Shown here: positions 1 to 8,393 of the stretch, piece after piece
Position numbering within the stretch: position 1 is the stretch's first letter
Layout of the letters: the number at the start of each line of letters is the position of its first letter
Assembly (NCBI GenBank): GCA_945876095.1
Contig: CAMCMP010000001.1
Coordinates: forward strand, 1-64,000
Direction of reading: 5' to 3'
DNA: 64,000 nucleotides
Source of the DNA: Chitinophaga pinensis
Lineage (GTDB): Bacteria; Bacteroidota; Bacteroidia; Chitinophagales; Chitinophagaceae
Position numbers and translations under genes: made by a program
Notes under the pieces: generated by a model
Database searches by the model: none
The model's input: the letters and a program-made list of their open reading frames with translations, nothing else
What the model was told of the DNA's origin: nothing

Positions 1-698
1 CAGTACATACAAAATACGGCGAATCTACTGCTTTACTCGCTGGAGATGTGATGTTGGTGCAATCCTACGAATACTTGAACAAAATTAAAAGAGACTATTC
101 TCAAAGAGTTTTTCAAGTTTTTAATGATACCGCCAAAGCGGTTTGTGAGGGTCAACAATTGGACATGGATTTTGAAAAAAGATCGGTAGTGAGTTTAGAG
201 GAATATGTAAATATGATTAGTTTAAAAACTTCAGTCTTGTTAGCGGCAAGTTTGAAGCTAGGTGCAATCTTGGGAGGAGCTGGACAAGGTAATCAGCAGC
301 ATTTATACGAATTTGGAAAAAATTTAGGTATTGCTTTTCAAGTTCAAGATGATTTTTTAGACGCATTTGGTGATCCTGATAAATTTGGCAAACAGGTGGG
401 TGGGGATATTCTTGCCAATAAGAAAACATTCTTAATGATTCATGCAATGGAAGTGGCTTTTGATAATCAAAAAGAGGAGTTGTCAAATTTAATGCAGACT
501 TCTAAGATTGATCCGACTGAAAAAATAAACAAAGTGTTGTCTATTTTTAGAGATTGCAAGGTGGATGAGTGGGCAGTAGAGTTAAAAGAAAAATATGTTC
601 AAATTGCCCTTCAACATTTAGATGAAACTGCAGTATTGTTGGTCCGTAAAAAGCCTTTGATGGAACTTACTGAATATCTGATTCAAAGAGAAAGTTAG
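1..698 (+). CDS. Polyprenyl synthetase family protein (isoprenyl diphosphate synthase), 5' end missing
   Basis: Chain-elongating trans-prenyltransferase that adds isopentenyl diphosphate to allylic diphosphates to make quinone or carotenoid precursors. The reading frame is open from base 3, reading VHTKYGESTALLAGD, which is the conserved stretch just after the first Asp-rich motif; that motif and the N-terminus lie outside the window. The second Asp-rich motif (FQVQDDFLDAFGD, DDFLD at 348-362) and the following Lys-rich GGDILANKKT segment are present. An internal ATG at 48 would cut into the fold and is not the true start. The chain length of the product cannot be read from this fragment. Confidence 0.93.
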   Translation, partial: VHTKYGESTALLAGDVMLVQSYEYLNKIKRDYSQRVFQVFNDTAKAVCEGQQLDMDFEKRSVVSLEEYVNMISLKTSVLLAASLKLGAILGGAGQGNQQHLYEFGKNLGIAFQVQDDFLDAFGDPDKFGKQVGGDILANKKTFLMIHAMEVAFDNQKEELSNLMQTSKIDPTEKINKVLSIFRDCKVDEWAVELKEKYVQIALQHLDETAVLLVRKKPLMELTEYLIQRES

Positions 699-830
699 CA
701 TTCATTGAAGCGTATTTGAAAGTAAATCGTATACTTTTTTATAATAAGAAATCAGCCTACTGGTTGTTTTGTTTTTTGGAAATAGAAACTAATAAAATAT
801 TAAATTCCTTTTTAAAAATCTGGTGTCCTT

Positions 831-2579
831 ATGTCAAAATCTTTATTCAGAACAAAGAAGATTGAAAGCATTATAGCTGAAGGGAGTGATCATTCACATG
901 GTGGCGACAGTGGAGGATTGAAGAGAGTGCTTTCCATGAAGGACCTTACTTTTTTTGGCATTGCCGCCATCTTGGGTGCTGGTAGCTTTAGTAGCTTAGG
1001 TGGTGCAGTTTTTCACGGTGGACCTGGTGTAGTGATCTTATTTATAATTACGGCCATCGCCTGCGCCTTTACAGCTTTCTGTTATTCTGAGTTTGCAAGT
1101 CGAATACCCGTTGCCGGTAGTGCTTATACCTACGCATACGCTTCATTTGGTGAATTGTTTGCTTGGATCATCGGATGGGCTTTGATAATGGAGTATTCAA
1201 TTGGTAATATATATGTGGCCTATAGTTGGAGCGATTATTTCACTTCTTTTCTTCAAAAAATAAACATTCATATTCCCCAGTATCTATGCACCAGCTATAT
1301 CGAAGTTAAAAATGCATTGGCCATAGGGAGTTCCAATAGTGAATTACAAGATGCTTGGAAAAATGCGCCAATGATAGGTGGTTTAAGAATAATTTTTGAT
1401 TTGCCTGCATTGGTCATTAACGTCCTTATTACCTTTTTGGTTTATAGAGGTATTAAAGAAAGCCGCAATTTTAGTAATCTAATGGTGATACTCAAAATGA
1501 TTGTGGTGGCATTGGTGATTTTAGTAGGGGGATACCTCGTTTTTTCAAAAGGATTAACCTTTAATTGGATGCCTGCAAATGATAATGGAATAAAGTCATT
1601 TATGCCCAATGGGTTTAGTGGAGTGATGGCTGCAGTGAGTGGAGTCTTTTTTGCCTATATCGGATTTGATGCGGTAAGTGTATTAGCCGAAGAAAGTAAA
1701 AATCCGCAACGGGATCTTCCTAGAGGAATGATTTACTCATTGGTAATATGTACGATCGTTTATATTCTGCTTAGCTTAGTTTTATCAGGTGCAGTCAATT
1801 ATAGAAAATTTGATGGTATAGGTGACCCGCTCGCTTTTATTTTTGAAAAACAAAATCTTAATGTAGCCTGGATGCAATTTTTTGTTGCCATAGCAGCAGT
1901 GGTTGCGATGACGAGCGTGATGTTGGTTTTTCAAATGGGACAACCAAGAATCTGGATGAGTATGAGTAGAGATGGTTTGATGCCTCCAGTTTTTCAAAAA
2001 ATTCATTCAAAATATAAGACTCCTTCTTTTGCTACTATCGTTACGGGTTTAGTAGTTGGACTTCCAATTCTATTTACTGATAAAACATTTGTGCTTGATT
2101 TTACTAGTATTGCTACTTTGTTTGCATTTGTTCTAGTTTGCGGTGGGGTATTATTGATACCTCGAAAAGAAAGACAACCAGATAAATTTCATCTACCTTA
2201 CATCAATGGTCAGTTTATTTTTCCTTTAATAGTGATTGTAGCCATGCTATTGGCAAAAGTTTTATACGCTAATTATTTTTCTGAAATGCTAAATTTTGAT
2301 TTTAGTCAAAACCCTGACTATACTAGCGGTAAATTTAGTTTTATGGATTTAGCTACTCCCAACATATCGCTCATTATTTTTTGGTTAACTGCTGTGGTAT
2401 TATCAATTATAACATTCCTTAAGAAATACTCTTTAATTCCATTAATGGGGTTAATTACCTGCTTGTATTTACTTACAGGGATGACAAAGAGTAACTGGGC
2501 ATGGTTTTTAGCATGGCTGGCAATAGGATTAGTGATCTACCTTTTATACGGGTATAAAAAAAGTAAGTTAGCAGTTTAA
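831..2579 (+). CDS. APC-superfamily amino acid permease (cationic amino acid transporter type)
   Basis: Inner-membrane amino acid transporter of 582 residues. A polar N-terminal tail of about 35 residues is followed by the APC signature in TM1 (GIAAILGAGSFSSLGG), then TM2 and TM3 containing SEFASRIPVAGSAYTYAYASFGE, and the intracellular motif GFDAVSVLAEESKNPQRDLPRGM, a hallmark of the CAT branch. About 12-14 hydrophobic segments are visible. The substrate, perhaps a basic or broad-range amino acid, is inferred from the family only. It stands alone between unrelated genes, with 132 nt upstream and no clear SD. Confidence 0.88.
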   Translation: MSKSLFRTKKIESIIAEGSDHSHGGDSGGLKRVLSMKDLTFFGIAAILGAGSFSSLGGAVFHGGPGVVILFIITAIACAFTAFCYSEFASRIPVAGSAYTYAYASFGELFAWIIGWALIMEYSIGNIYVAYSWSDYFTSFLQKINIHIPQYLCTSYIEVKNALAIGSSNSELQDAWKNAPMIGGLRIIFDLPALVINVLITFLVYRGIKESRNFSNLMVILKMIVVALVILVGGYLVFSKGLTFNWMPANDNGIKSFMPNGFSGVMAAVSGVFFAYIGFDAVSVLAEESKNPQRDLPRGMIYSLVICTIVYILLSLVLSGAVNYRKFDGIGDPLAFIFEKQNLNVAWMQFFVAIAAVVAMTSVMLVFQMGQPRIWMSMSRDGLMPPVFQKIHSKYKTPSFATIVTGLVVGLPILFTDKTFVLDFTSIATLFAFVLVCGGVLLIPRKERQPDKFHLPYINGQFIFPLIVIVAMLLAKVLYANYFSEMLNFDFSQNPDYTSGKFSFMDLATPNISLIIFWLTAVVLSIITFLKKYSLIPLMGLITCLYLLTGMTKSNWAWFLAWLAIGLVIYLLYGYKKSKLAV

Positions 2580-2656
2580 TATTTCCAAAGAGTAATTACT
2601 TTTTTATTTTTTAAAAATGTAAAACTTTCTTCACTCAATTACGTTCCAAACTAAGT

Positions 2657-2664
2657 TAACTTTG
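2657..2664 (+). promoter_or_regulatory. Bacteroidota -7 element upstream of the DUF2027-Smr gene
   Basis: TAACTTTG matches TAnnTTTG and lies 35 nt before the ATG at 2700. No good -33 TTTG is visible at the expected distance. Confidence 0.45.
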
Positions 2665-2699
2665 AATTAATAATTTTTTAAAGCAAAATTGCACTGCAC

Positions 2700-3731
2700 A
2701 TGAAGTACCAGGAGGGAGATAAAATAATCGTTTTACTTACCAATGAAGAAGGTAAGGTGGTAGAGATTATGAATGATAAAATGGTGATGATAGAGGTGAA
2801 GGGAGTTCGTTTTCCTGCATATATGGACCAGATTGATTTCCCTTATTTCAAAATGTTTTCGGAAAAGAGGATTGTAGAGAAAAAAAAGATATTTATTGAT
2901 AATGTTAAACAAGAGAAAGGAAATTTTAAAATAAAAGTAGATAACGGGGTATTTCTTGCATTGATGCCCGTTTTTGATAAAGACGTTTTCGATGATGATG
3001 TGGTTGAAAAATTTAAGATTTACTTGATCAACCAAACCGATACTGCCTTTAACTTTATTTATCGATTATACTTTAATGGTGAAAATAGTTTTGAATTAAA
3101 AAATAATGTCTATCCCCTCAGTGATTTTTATTTACACGACGTAAATTTTGAGGATCTAAGTGACAATCCGCGTTTTGATATAGAATTTAGTTTGACTATT
3201 CCTGACAAAAAGAAAGCTCCCTATTTTGAAACTTCTCTAAAATTAAAAGCCAAGCAAATTTTTAAGCGTATTGAAGAAATTCAATTAAAAAATGAGCCAA
3301 TGTTTTCCTATCCATTGTTTGAAATCTATCCCGACAAAGTGGATGAGGAAAGGGTAGATCTAAGTAGTTTGGGAAATGCTGGATTTAGAATTTATGAATT
3401 GAGTAAGATTAAAGAAAATTTGCCGCCTGCAAGAACTGTCGTAGATCTTCACATCGAAAAATTGACTGACAATTTTAAAAGGCTAAGTAATTTCGAAATA
3501 CTGACTATCCAGTTAAAAGAATTTGAAAAGTTTTTTGACTTGGCTGTTGCGCATCAGCAATTAGAATTAATAGTTATTCATGGGGTAGGTGTGGGAAAGC
3601 TAAGAGATGAAATTCATGATATATTAAGGTTGAAAAAAGAAGTAAAGTCTTTTGTAAACCAATACCATAATGCTTACGGATATGGTGCCACTGAAATTTA
3701 TTTTACTTATTACACGCAAAACAAAAAGTAG
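2700..3731 (+). CDS. DUF2027 / Smr domain-containing protein
   Basis: A 343-residue protein of the Bacteroidota DUF2027 family. The N-terminal 50 residues resemble an SH3-like barrel (GDKIIVLLTNEEGKVVEI), a beta-rich middle spans about residues 75-190, and a Smr domain fills about 245-343. Both Smr motifs are visible: VVDLHIEKL near residue 250 (DLH motif) and IHGVGVGKLR near 295-303 (HGxGxGxLR). Smr domains occur in MutS2 and as stand-alone nucleases acting on branched DNA or on mRNA with stalled ribosomes; which applies here is unknown. No operon partner is evident; downstream lies an intergenic repeat. Confidence 0.85.
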   Translation: MKYQEGDKIIVLLTNEEGKVVEIMNDKMVMIEVKGVRFPAYMDQIDFPYFKMFSEKRIVEKKKIFIDNVKQEKGNFKIKVDNGVFLALMPVFDKDVFDDDVVEKFKIYLINQTDTAFNFIYRLYFNGENSFELKNNVYPLSDFYLHDVNFEDLSDNPRFDIEFSLTIPDKKKAPYFETSLKLKAKQIFKRIEEIQLKNEPMFSYPLFEIYPDKVDEERVDLSSLGNAGFRIYELSKIKENLPPARTVVDLHIEKLTDNFKRLSNFEILTIQLKEFEKFFDLAVAHQQLELIVIHGVGVGKLRDEIHDILRLKKEVKSFVNQYHNAYGYGATEIYFTYYTQNKK

Positions 3732-3762
3732 GGTAAGGCTATTTGACTTAATAGCTATTTGA

Positions 3763-4136
3763 ACGCCCTCGAATAAAAAGTGCTAGAAATATAAAATATC
3801 AGACGTTAAAAAATCAGTCCGCCGCGGCGGAGGCACTCCCTTCGAAGTAACTTACTCTACTCGCGAGTTCCTTGATTTTAGGCTGATATTTTATATTTCA
3901 GCCTTTTTATTCGCAGGATTGATTTTTTTTGTTACTTTTTTGCATCAAGTCAAAAAAGTAAAAGCACTCTATTCCAAAGGAAATCTCAGAAATAAATAGC
4001 TAACTTTTACTTTACTAAAAGCAAGACGAATTGAAAGGGTATTAATCATTTAACTGATTATCTGGAAGTTCTTTTTCAATTTATTTTAATCATATTCTTT
4101 ACAGAATCGGCGCTTGCTAATTTTTGATGGTCGACC
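3763..4136. repeat. Intergenic hairpin-rich repeat, copy A
   Basis: Diverged copy of the element at 39388-39642. Both begin with a near-identical block (acgccctcgaataaaaag), contain the palindrome ccgccgcggcgg (here 3819-3830), a hairpin with ttactttttt / aaaaaagtaa arms (3932-3961), and end near gtcgac. This copy carries about 85-90 extra bases after the palindrome. The extra stretch contains an inverted copy of the element's own left arm: 3770-3816 pairs with 3873-3913. A 10-bp palindrome actcgcgagt lies at 3859-3868. The element fills most of the 540-bp gap between two converging genes. No credible ORF was found in it. Confidence 0.75.
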
Positions 4137-4271
4137 AAGTAGAATCTCAGGATTAACCATTAAATGCTTTTTGAAGTTTTTGTTATTAGTTTGTTTTGGA
4201 TCATTCATTAGCAAAGCCTTGCAGTAAAGTCTAAATTGTAAGCAATTATCCTTAAAAGTTTAAGTAAAGAC

Positions 4272-4565
4272 TTACCTATTTTCAATAGGATATAATTTTT
4301 TACTTGCATAAAATGTTCCGAACGGAATGAGTGCAGCTATGAATGAAAGAGCTATTTTTTTGATACTCCATTTTTGTAATACAGAAACCTGAATTAATAA
4401 TAGTACGTATAATATAAATAAAACTCCATGTATCATTCCTATTATATAGTTAGGAGTTGGATACTTTAATATGTACTTCACTGGCATTGTAATTGCAAAT
4501 AATAAAAATGAACAGCCCTCTAAAAATGCAACAAGCCTAAAACGGGAAAATGAATTTGAAGTCAT
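4272..4565 (-). CDS. DUF3817 domain-containing small membrane protein
   Basis: A 97-residue integral membrane protein with three hydrophobic segments: about residues 10-27 (LVAFLEGCSFLLFAITMP), 38-60 (NYIIGMIHGVLFILYVLLLIQ) and 68-85. The LEGCSFLLF...MPVKY and GMIHG motifs are typical of DUF3817, a family of unknown function. ATG start at 4565. It ends 3' next to the intergenic repeat. It lies 33 nt downstream of the pseudouridine synthase on the same strand and may be co-transcribed with it. Confidence 0.78.
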   Translation of the reverse strand: MTSNSFSRFRLVAFLEGCSFLLFAITMPVKYILKYPTPNYIIGMIHGVLFILYVLLLIQVSVLQKWSIKKIALSFIAALIPFGTFYASKKLYPIENR

Positions 4566-4598
4566 AAATTTTTTATTTTTTATTTTACAAAACTATAA

Positions 4599-5657
4599 TT
4601 AATCTACCTCGTTTTTGTTTGCACTATATTTCCTCCATTTTTCAATAACTGCCAACATGTCTTCTGGTAAATTACTTTCAAAAAGTATCGGCTGTTTAGT
4701 GGAAGGATGAATAAATCCTAATTCTTTTGCATGTAAAGCTTGTCGATTACAAATTGAAAAACAGTTGTCAACAAATTGTTTATACTTCGTAAAAACTGTG
4801 CCCTTAACGATTTTATCTCCTCCATAAAAATCATCATTAAATAAAGGATGTCCAATGTATTGCATGTGTACCCTTATCTGATGAGTACGACCAGTTTCTA
4901 GACGGCATTCGACTAGTGTCACATAATTGAATCTTTCTAATACCTTATAATGGGTGATCGCTTCTTTTCCATATTCTCCTTCTGGATAGGTAGTGAATAG
5001 TTTTCTAAATCGTTGGTGCCTTCCAACATGACCAGTTATCGTTCCTTCATTTTCTTGAAAGTCACCCCAAACCAATGCGATGTATCTGCGATGAACAGTA
5101 TGATTAAAAAATTGTTTAGCTAGATCGGTCATTGATTTTGGATTTTTCGCTAGTACCAATAGTCCCGTTGTGTTTTTATCTATTCTATGAACCATTCCAA
5201 AACGGGCCAATCCACTTTCTTCCAGATTAGGATTTTGTTGTTTTAAATACCATGCTACTCCATTAATCAATGTGCCGCTATGATTACCGCTGCCTGGATG
5301 AACGACTAGTCCAGCAGGTTTATTGATTAATAAAACATCTTCATCTTCATAAGCTATATTTAGTGGTATGTTTTCTGGGACAATATCATTTGATTCTGGA
5401 TTACGATTACTAAAGACAATGATTTTATCAAACGGCCTTACTTTATAATTCGTTTTTACAGGCTTGTCGTTTACCAATACCAATTCATCATCAATTCCTT
5501 GTTGAATTTTATTGCGAGTAGCTCCCTCAATTCGACTCATTAAAAATTTATCAATGCGGAGCGGTTCCTGTCCTTTTGGAATTTCAATTATTAAACGCTC
5601 ATAGAGCTCTTCTGTATCTTGCAATTCATCTTCTACTATTATAATTTCTTTATCCAT
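4599..5657 (-). CDS. rluD: RluD-type 23S rRNA pseudouridine synthase
   Basis: RluA/RluD-family pseudouridine synthase of 352 residues, a normal length. An S4 RNA-binding domain lies around residues 30-95 (LRIDKFLMSRIEGATRNKIQ). The catalytic domain follows with DVLLINKPAGLVVHPG and the signature HRIDKNTTGLLVLAK, where Asp160 is the catalytic residue; GRTHQIRVHMQYIGHPLFND is the C-terminal family motif. RluD acts on helix 69 of 23S rRNA in the cytoplasm. The exact target uridine is inferred, because S4-bearing paralogues (RluC, RluB) exist; the HRIDKxTTG form supports the RluA branch. No SD is visible at the ATG. Confidence 0.88.
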   Translation of the reverse strand: MDKEIIIVEDELQDTEELYERLIIEIPKGQEPLRIDKFLMSRIEGATRNKIQQGIDDELVLVNDKPVKTNYKVRPFDKIIVFSNRNPESNDIVPENIPLNIAYEDEDVLLINKPAGLVVHPGSGNHSGTLINGVAWYLKQQNPNLEESGLARFGMVHRIDKNTTGLLVLAKNPKSMTDLAKQFFNHTVHRRYIALVWGDFQENEGTITGHVGRHQRFRKLFTTYPEGEYGKEAITHYKVLERFNYVTLVECRLETGRTHQIRVHMQYIGHPLFNDDFYGGDKIVKGTVFTKYKQFVDNCFSICNRQALHAKELGFIHPSTKQPILFESNLPEDMLAVIEKWRKYSANKNEVD

Positions 5658-5782
5658 TATTTTAATTTAATATCCTTTTATTTATGATATGAACTATTCA
5701 GAGGGATATTTTTTGCTAATTTTTTCTAGATACCTATAATTTATCTGAATTCTTATAAATAAATGTCTGCCCTCTTTTTATT

Positions 5783-5790
5783 TATCTTTG
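5783..5790 (+). promoter_or_regulatory. Bacteroidota -7 promoter element for lipB
   Basis: TATCTTTG matches TAnnTTTG exactly. Transcription would start a few bases downstream, leaving a leader of only about 10-15 nt before the TTG at 5809. It also rules out the in-frame TTG at 5788 as the start, since that codon lies within the -7 element. Confidence 0.6.
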
Positions 5791-5808
5791 CAAATTAAAT
5801 CAATTACA

Positions 5809-6546
5809 TTGGATAAGCAGTTAGTAACCTTTAAAGATTTGGGTTTAATCGATTATAAATCTGCCTGGGACTATCAAGAAGGATTACTTCAAGCGAATGT
5901 TCGGCTTAAGACTGCTATTGCCAAAAAATTGACTCAAAATATTGACTCTTCAAAGTCAGGAGATCCCAATTTTTTATCAACTTCTAATTATTTTATCCTA
6001 TGCGAGCATCCACCAGTATATACTTTGGGCAAAAGTGGTCATTTGGAAAATGTATTGATAAGTGAAGCTGAAATGGAACAAAAGGGGATTCAATTTTTTA
6101 AGACCAATAGAGGAGGAGACATTACTTTCCATGGCCCTAACCAAATTGTAGGATATCCTGTAATAGATTTAGAAAAATTTTATACGGATATTGGAAGGTA
6201 TTTACGTGAATTAGAGGAAGTGATTATTCTTACCTTGGCAGAATATAATATTGTTGGGGGAAGGATTAAAGGTGAAACCGGTGTTTGGATAGACCCAGAA
6301 ATAGCTGGAAAAGAGAGGAAAATATGCGCAATGGGTGTTCGTTGCAGTAGATGGATTACCATGCATGGATTTGCTCTTAATGTAAATACCGACCTAAGTT
6401 ATTTTGAAAATATCATTCCCTGTGGAATTCAAAATAAAAAAGTCACTTCAATACAAAATGAGTTAAATTCTTTAGTGGATATTTCAGGAGTAAAGGAGAA
6501 ATTACAGCGAAATTTTGAAAAAGTATTTAGTGTAAGCTTGATTTAG
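5809..6546 (+). CDS. lipB: Lipoyl(octanoyl) transferase LipB
   Basis: Transfers octanoyl from octanoyl-ACP to lipoyl domains (EC 2.3.1.181) in lipoate synthesis. Family motifs are visible: FILCEHPPVYTLGKSG, RGGDITFHGPNQIVGYPVIDL, the Lys/Cys region KICAMGVRCSRWITMHGFALNV with the conserved Lys, and IIPCGI carrying the catalytic Cys. No in-frame ATG exists upstream of residue ~90, so the start must be a non-ATG codon. I chose TTG 5809 (LDKQLVTFKDLGLIDY), about 246 residues. The longer TTG at 5788 overlaps the -7 promoter motif. Compared with many LipB proteins there is a short polar insertion after WDYQEGLLQ. Confidence 0.93.
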   Translation: MDKQLVTFKDLGLIDYKSAWDYQEGLLQANVRLKTAIAKKLTQNIDSSKSGDPNFLSTSNYFILCEHPPVYTLGKSGHLENVLISEAEMEQKGIQFFKTNRGGDITFHGPNQIVGYPVIDLEKFYTDIGRYLRELEEVIILTLAEYNIVGGRIKGETGVWIDPEIAGKERKICAMGVRCSRWITMHGFALNVNTDLSYFENIIPCGIQNKKVTSIQNELNSLVDISGVKEKLQRNFEKVFSVSLI

Positions 6547-6563
6547 TGAAGAATTTTACTACC

Positions 6564-7349
6564 TTATTTATTTCGTTGTTCTTTTAAATTAGACGAAACT
6601 TTCCCTTCTTTTTGGATTAAAAATTTCGACTTTTCAACCAAATTATTATTTTCATACAAATTAAAGTGGAACCATCCTGCATGGAGGAAATTTACTTTTT
6701 CCATGATTAAATAGGATTCATTTATTTTTGAAAGTTCAAAAATAAATGAATTGTTTTCATCATAAAATTTAATAGACATTTTTTTTGATTCTGCATTGGG
6801 TAAAGCAATTATTAAATTGTTGTCTTTGCCTATGAATACATATTTACTTGGAACAAATACTGGAGGAGGGACTGGAACTAGTGCTTCTTTTTTATCTGAA
6901 AGTGTTATTTTTTTATTGGGAGTAATTTCTAATTTAAATTCAGCTCGCTGCTTTATAATCATCTCATTCTCAAATTCTATTATTTCTTTGTTGGTTCTTT
7001 TGGCAGTATCTAAAGTAGGTACATAAGATTTACTAAATAAATAATTTCCCCCTTCAAATGCAATGAATACTCGATAGAAAATTTTTCCTGTAGGCATTTT
7101 ATTATCTACGTATCCATTTTCTTCATTCATTGGATTGAGGACCGATCCAATGGTTACAAACTTTTTGATACTATCGGTTGATCGTTGAATATTGATATTG
7201 CTAATTTGGATACTATAAGTATTTTTCCAGCTAATGATCGCCTTGCCATTATAGAGGATTACAGAAATTTTAGGCAATGTATCCTGAGCCAATACTTTAC
7301 CTGAAATAAGTGTACAAAATAAAATACCTACAAAAATGGTTTTAAGCAT
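6564..7349 (-). CDS. Hypothetical secreted protein with a FnIII-like N-terminal half
   Basis: A 261-residue protein with a clear signal peptide (MLKTIFVGILFCTLISGKVLAQ, cleavage near residue 22). Residues ~28-110 (GKAIISWKNTYSIQISNINIQRS...GKIFYRVFIAFEGGNYLFSKSY) have the alternating pattern of a fibronectin-III or Ig-like domain. A linker containing PVPPPVFVPSKYVF is followed by a second beta-rich domain. I do not recognise the family and assign no function. It is convergent with lipB, with 17 nt between the stops. A periplasmic or surface location is inferred. Confidence 0.65.
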   Translation of the reverse strand: MLKTIFVGILFCTLISGKVLAQDTLPKISVILYNGKAIISWKNTYSIQISNINIQRSTDSIKKFVTIGSVLNPMNEENGYVDNKMPTGKIFYRVFIAFEGGNYLFSKSYVPTLDTAKRTNKEIIEFENEMIIKQRAEFKLEITPNKKITLSDKKEALVPVPPPVFVPSKYVFIGKDNNLIIALPNAESKKMSIKFYDENNSFIFELSKINESYLIMEKVNFLHAGWFHFNLYENNNLVEKSKFLIQKEGKVSSNLKEQRNK

Positions 7350-7411
7350 AATGAGTCAAACGGAATTTTTCATAAAAATATTACTTCAAAGGTAATGACA
7401 AATATTTGCAG

Positions 7412-8317
7412 TTAAAATTTCAAAGTGCCTGGCTCTAAAGATAAATTTCCCTGCAAACCTCCTGTATGAATACATAAAATTTCACTTCCTTTTTTAAAAA
7501 AATCATTTACAATACAATCTATCACACCCGTCATCATTTTTCCAGTATAAACAAAATCAGTTGGTAATTGATATTTTTCATAAATTAAATTCATTGATTC
7601 AATTAGGTGATTGTTTTTTTTGGCATACCCTCCAAAATGGTAATTATACATTATTTGAACCTGAATTCTATTACAGGCCAAAGACGTTAAAAATTCTACT
7701 CTTTCTTCTATATCATTCATATTTTTAAGAACAGGAAAGCCAATGAGTTGCTGTTCATTTTTTAAATTCTTTAACAAGCCTGCAAAAGTAGTTGCTGTTC
7801 CAATTGCACAACAAATATGAGTCGTGTTACTCGGAACTAAATCCATTATTAGGGATGCCCCATTGGCTCCAATCGGATGATATCCTCCTTCTGGAATGAC
7901 AAGGAAATTAGGATACGAAAAATTGATAGATTCCAAAAAATCAGTTTCTTCCTTTTGGTCATATTCTTGGCGGGTAATAAATTTCAATTCCATTCCATGG
8001 GCTATACAAGCCTGAAGAGTATGGCTAAGTACTTTCGGTTGCTCTCCTCTAATGATCCCAATACTTTTTATTCCAATTTCTTTGCAGGCAAAGGCCGTTG
8101 CTACCAAATGATTAGAATAGGGACCTCCGAAAGTTACTATTCCCTCCTTTAATTGTTGTTGTGCTAACTCTAAAAAATAATGTAGTTTAAATAATTTATT
8201 ACCCGAAACTATTTCATGTAATTGATCTAACCTTAAAACAGAGATAGATACTTGCTTTTGGTTAAACAAATTATCTGAAAGTTTTTGAATATTAATTTTT
8301 GAAGTGGGGAAAAGCAT
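7412..8317 (-). CDS. PLP-dependent ACC deaminase / D-cysteine desulfhydrase family protein
   Basis: Fold-type II PLP enzyme of 301 residues. LDQLHEIVSGNKLFKLHYFL includes the GNK lysine expected to bind PLP, and TFGGPYSNHLVATAFACKEIG is the signature Ser/Asn loop of the ACC deaminase/D-cysteine desulfhydrase family. A Gly-rich phosphate loop (CCAIGTATTFAGLL) lies near residue 165. Many Bacteroidota members act on D-cysteine or other small D-amino acids rather than ACC, so the substrate is not assigned. It is divergently oriented to the nucleotidyltransferase at 8394. Confidence 0.85.
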   Translation of the reverse strand: MLFPTSKINIQKLSDNLFNQKQVSISVLRLDQLHEIVSGNKLFKLHYFLELAQQQLKEGIVTFGGPYSNHLVATAFACKEIGIKSIGIIRGEQPKVLSHTLQACIAHGMELKFITRQEYDQKEETDFLESINFSYPNFLVIPEGGYHPIGANGASLIMDLVPSNTTHICCAIGTATTFAGLLKNLKNEQQLIGFPVLKNMNDIEERVEFLTSLACNRIQVQIMYNYHFGGYAKKNNHLIESMNLIYEKYQLPTDFVYTGKMMTGVIDCIVNDFFKKGSEILCIHTGGLQGNLSLEPGTLKF

Positions 8318-8343
8318 TTCTATGATATATTAAGATATACTAT

Positions 8344-8351
8344 TATTTTTG
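8344..8351 (+). promoter_or_regulatory. Candidate -7 element upstream of the nucleotidyltransferase
   Basis: TATTTTTG matches TAnnTTTG, 42 nt before the ATG at 8394. No -33 TTTG is evident at about 20 nt upstream. Confidence 0.35.
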
Positions 8352-8393
8352 TATCTGCGAAATTGCAACTTATTAAACAATTTACAGTAAAAT

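Noticed and set aside
5788..5790. TTG as the lipB start
   Set aside because: It is part of the -7 element TATCTTTG, so it would lie upstream of the transcription start; TTG 5809 is preferred.
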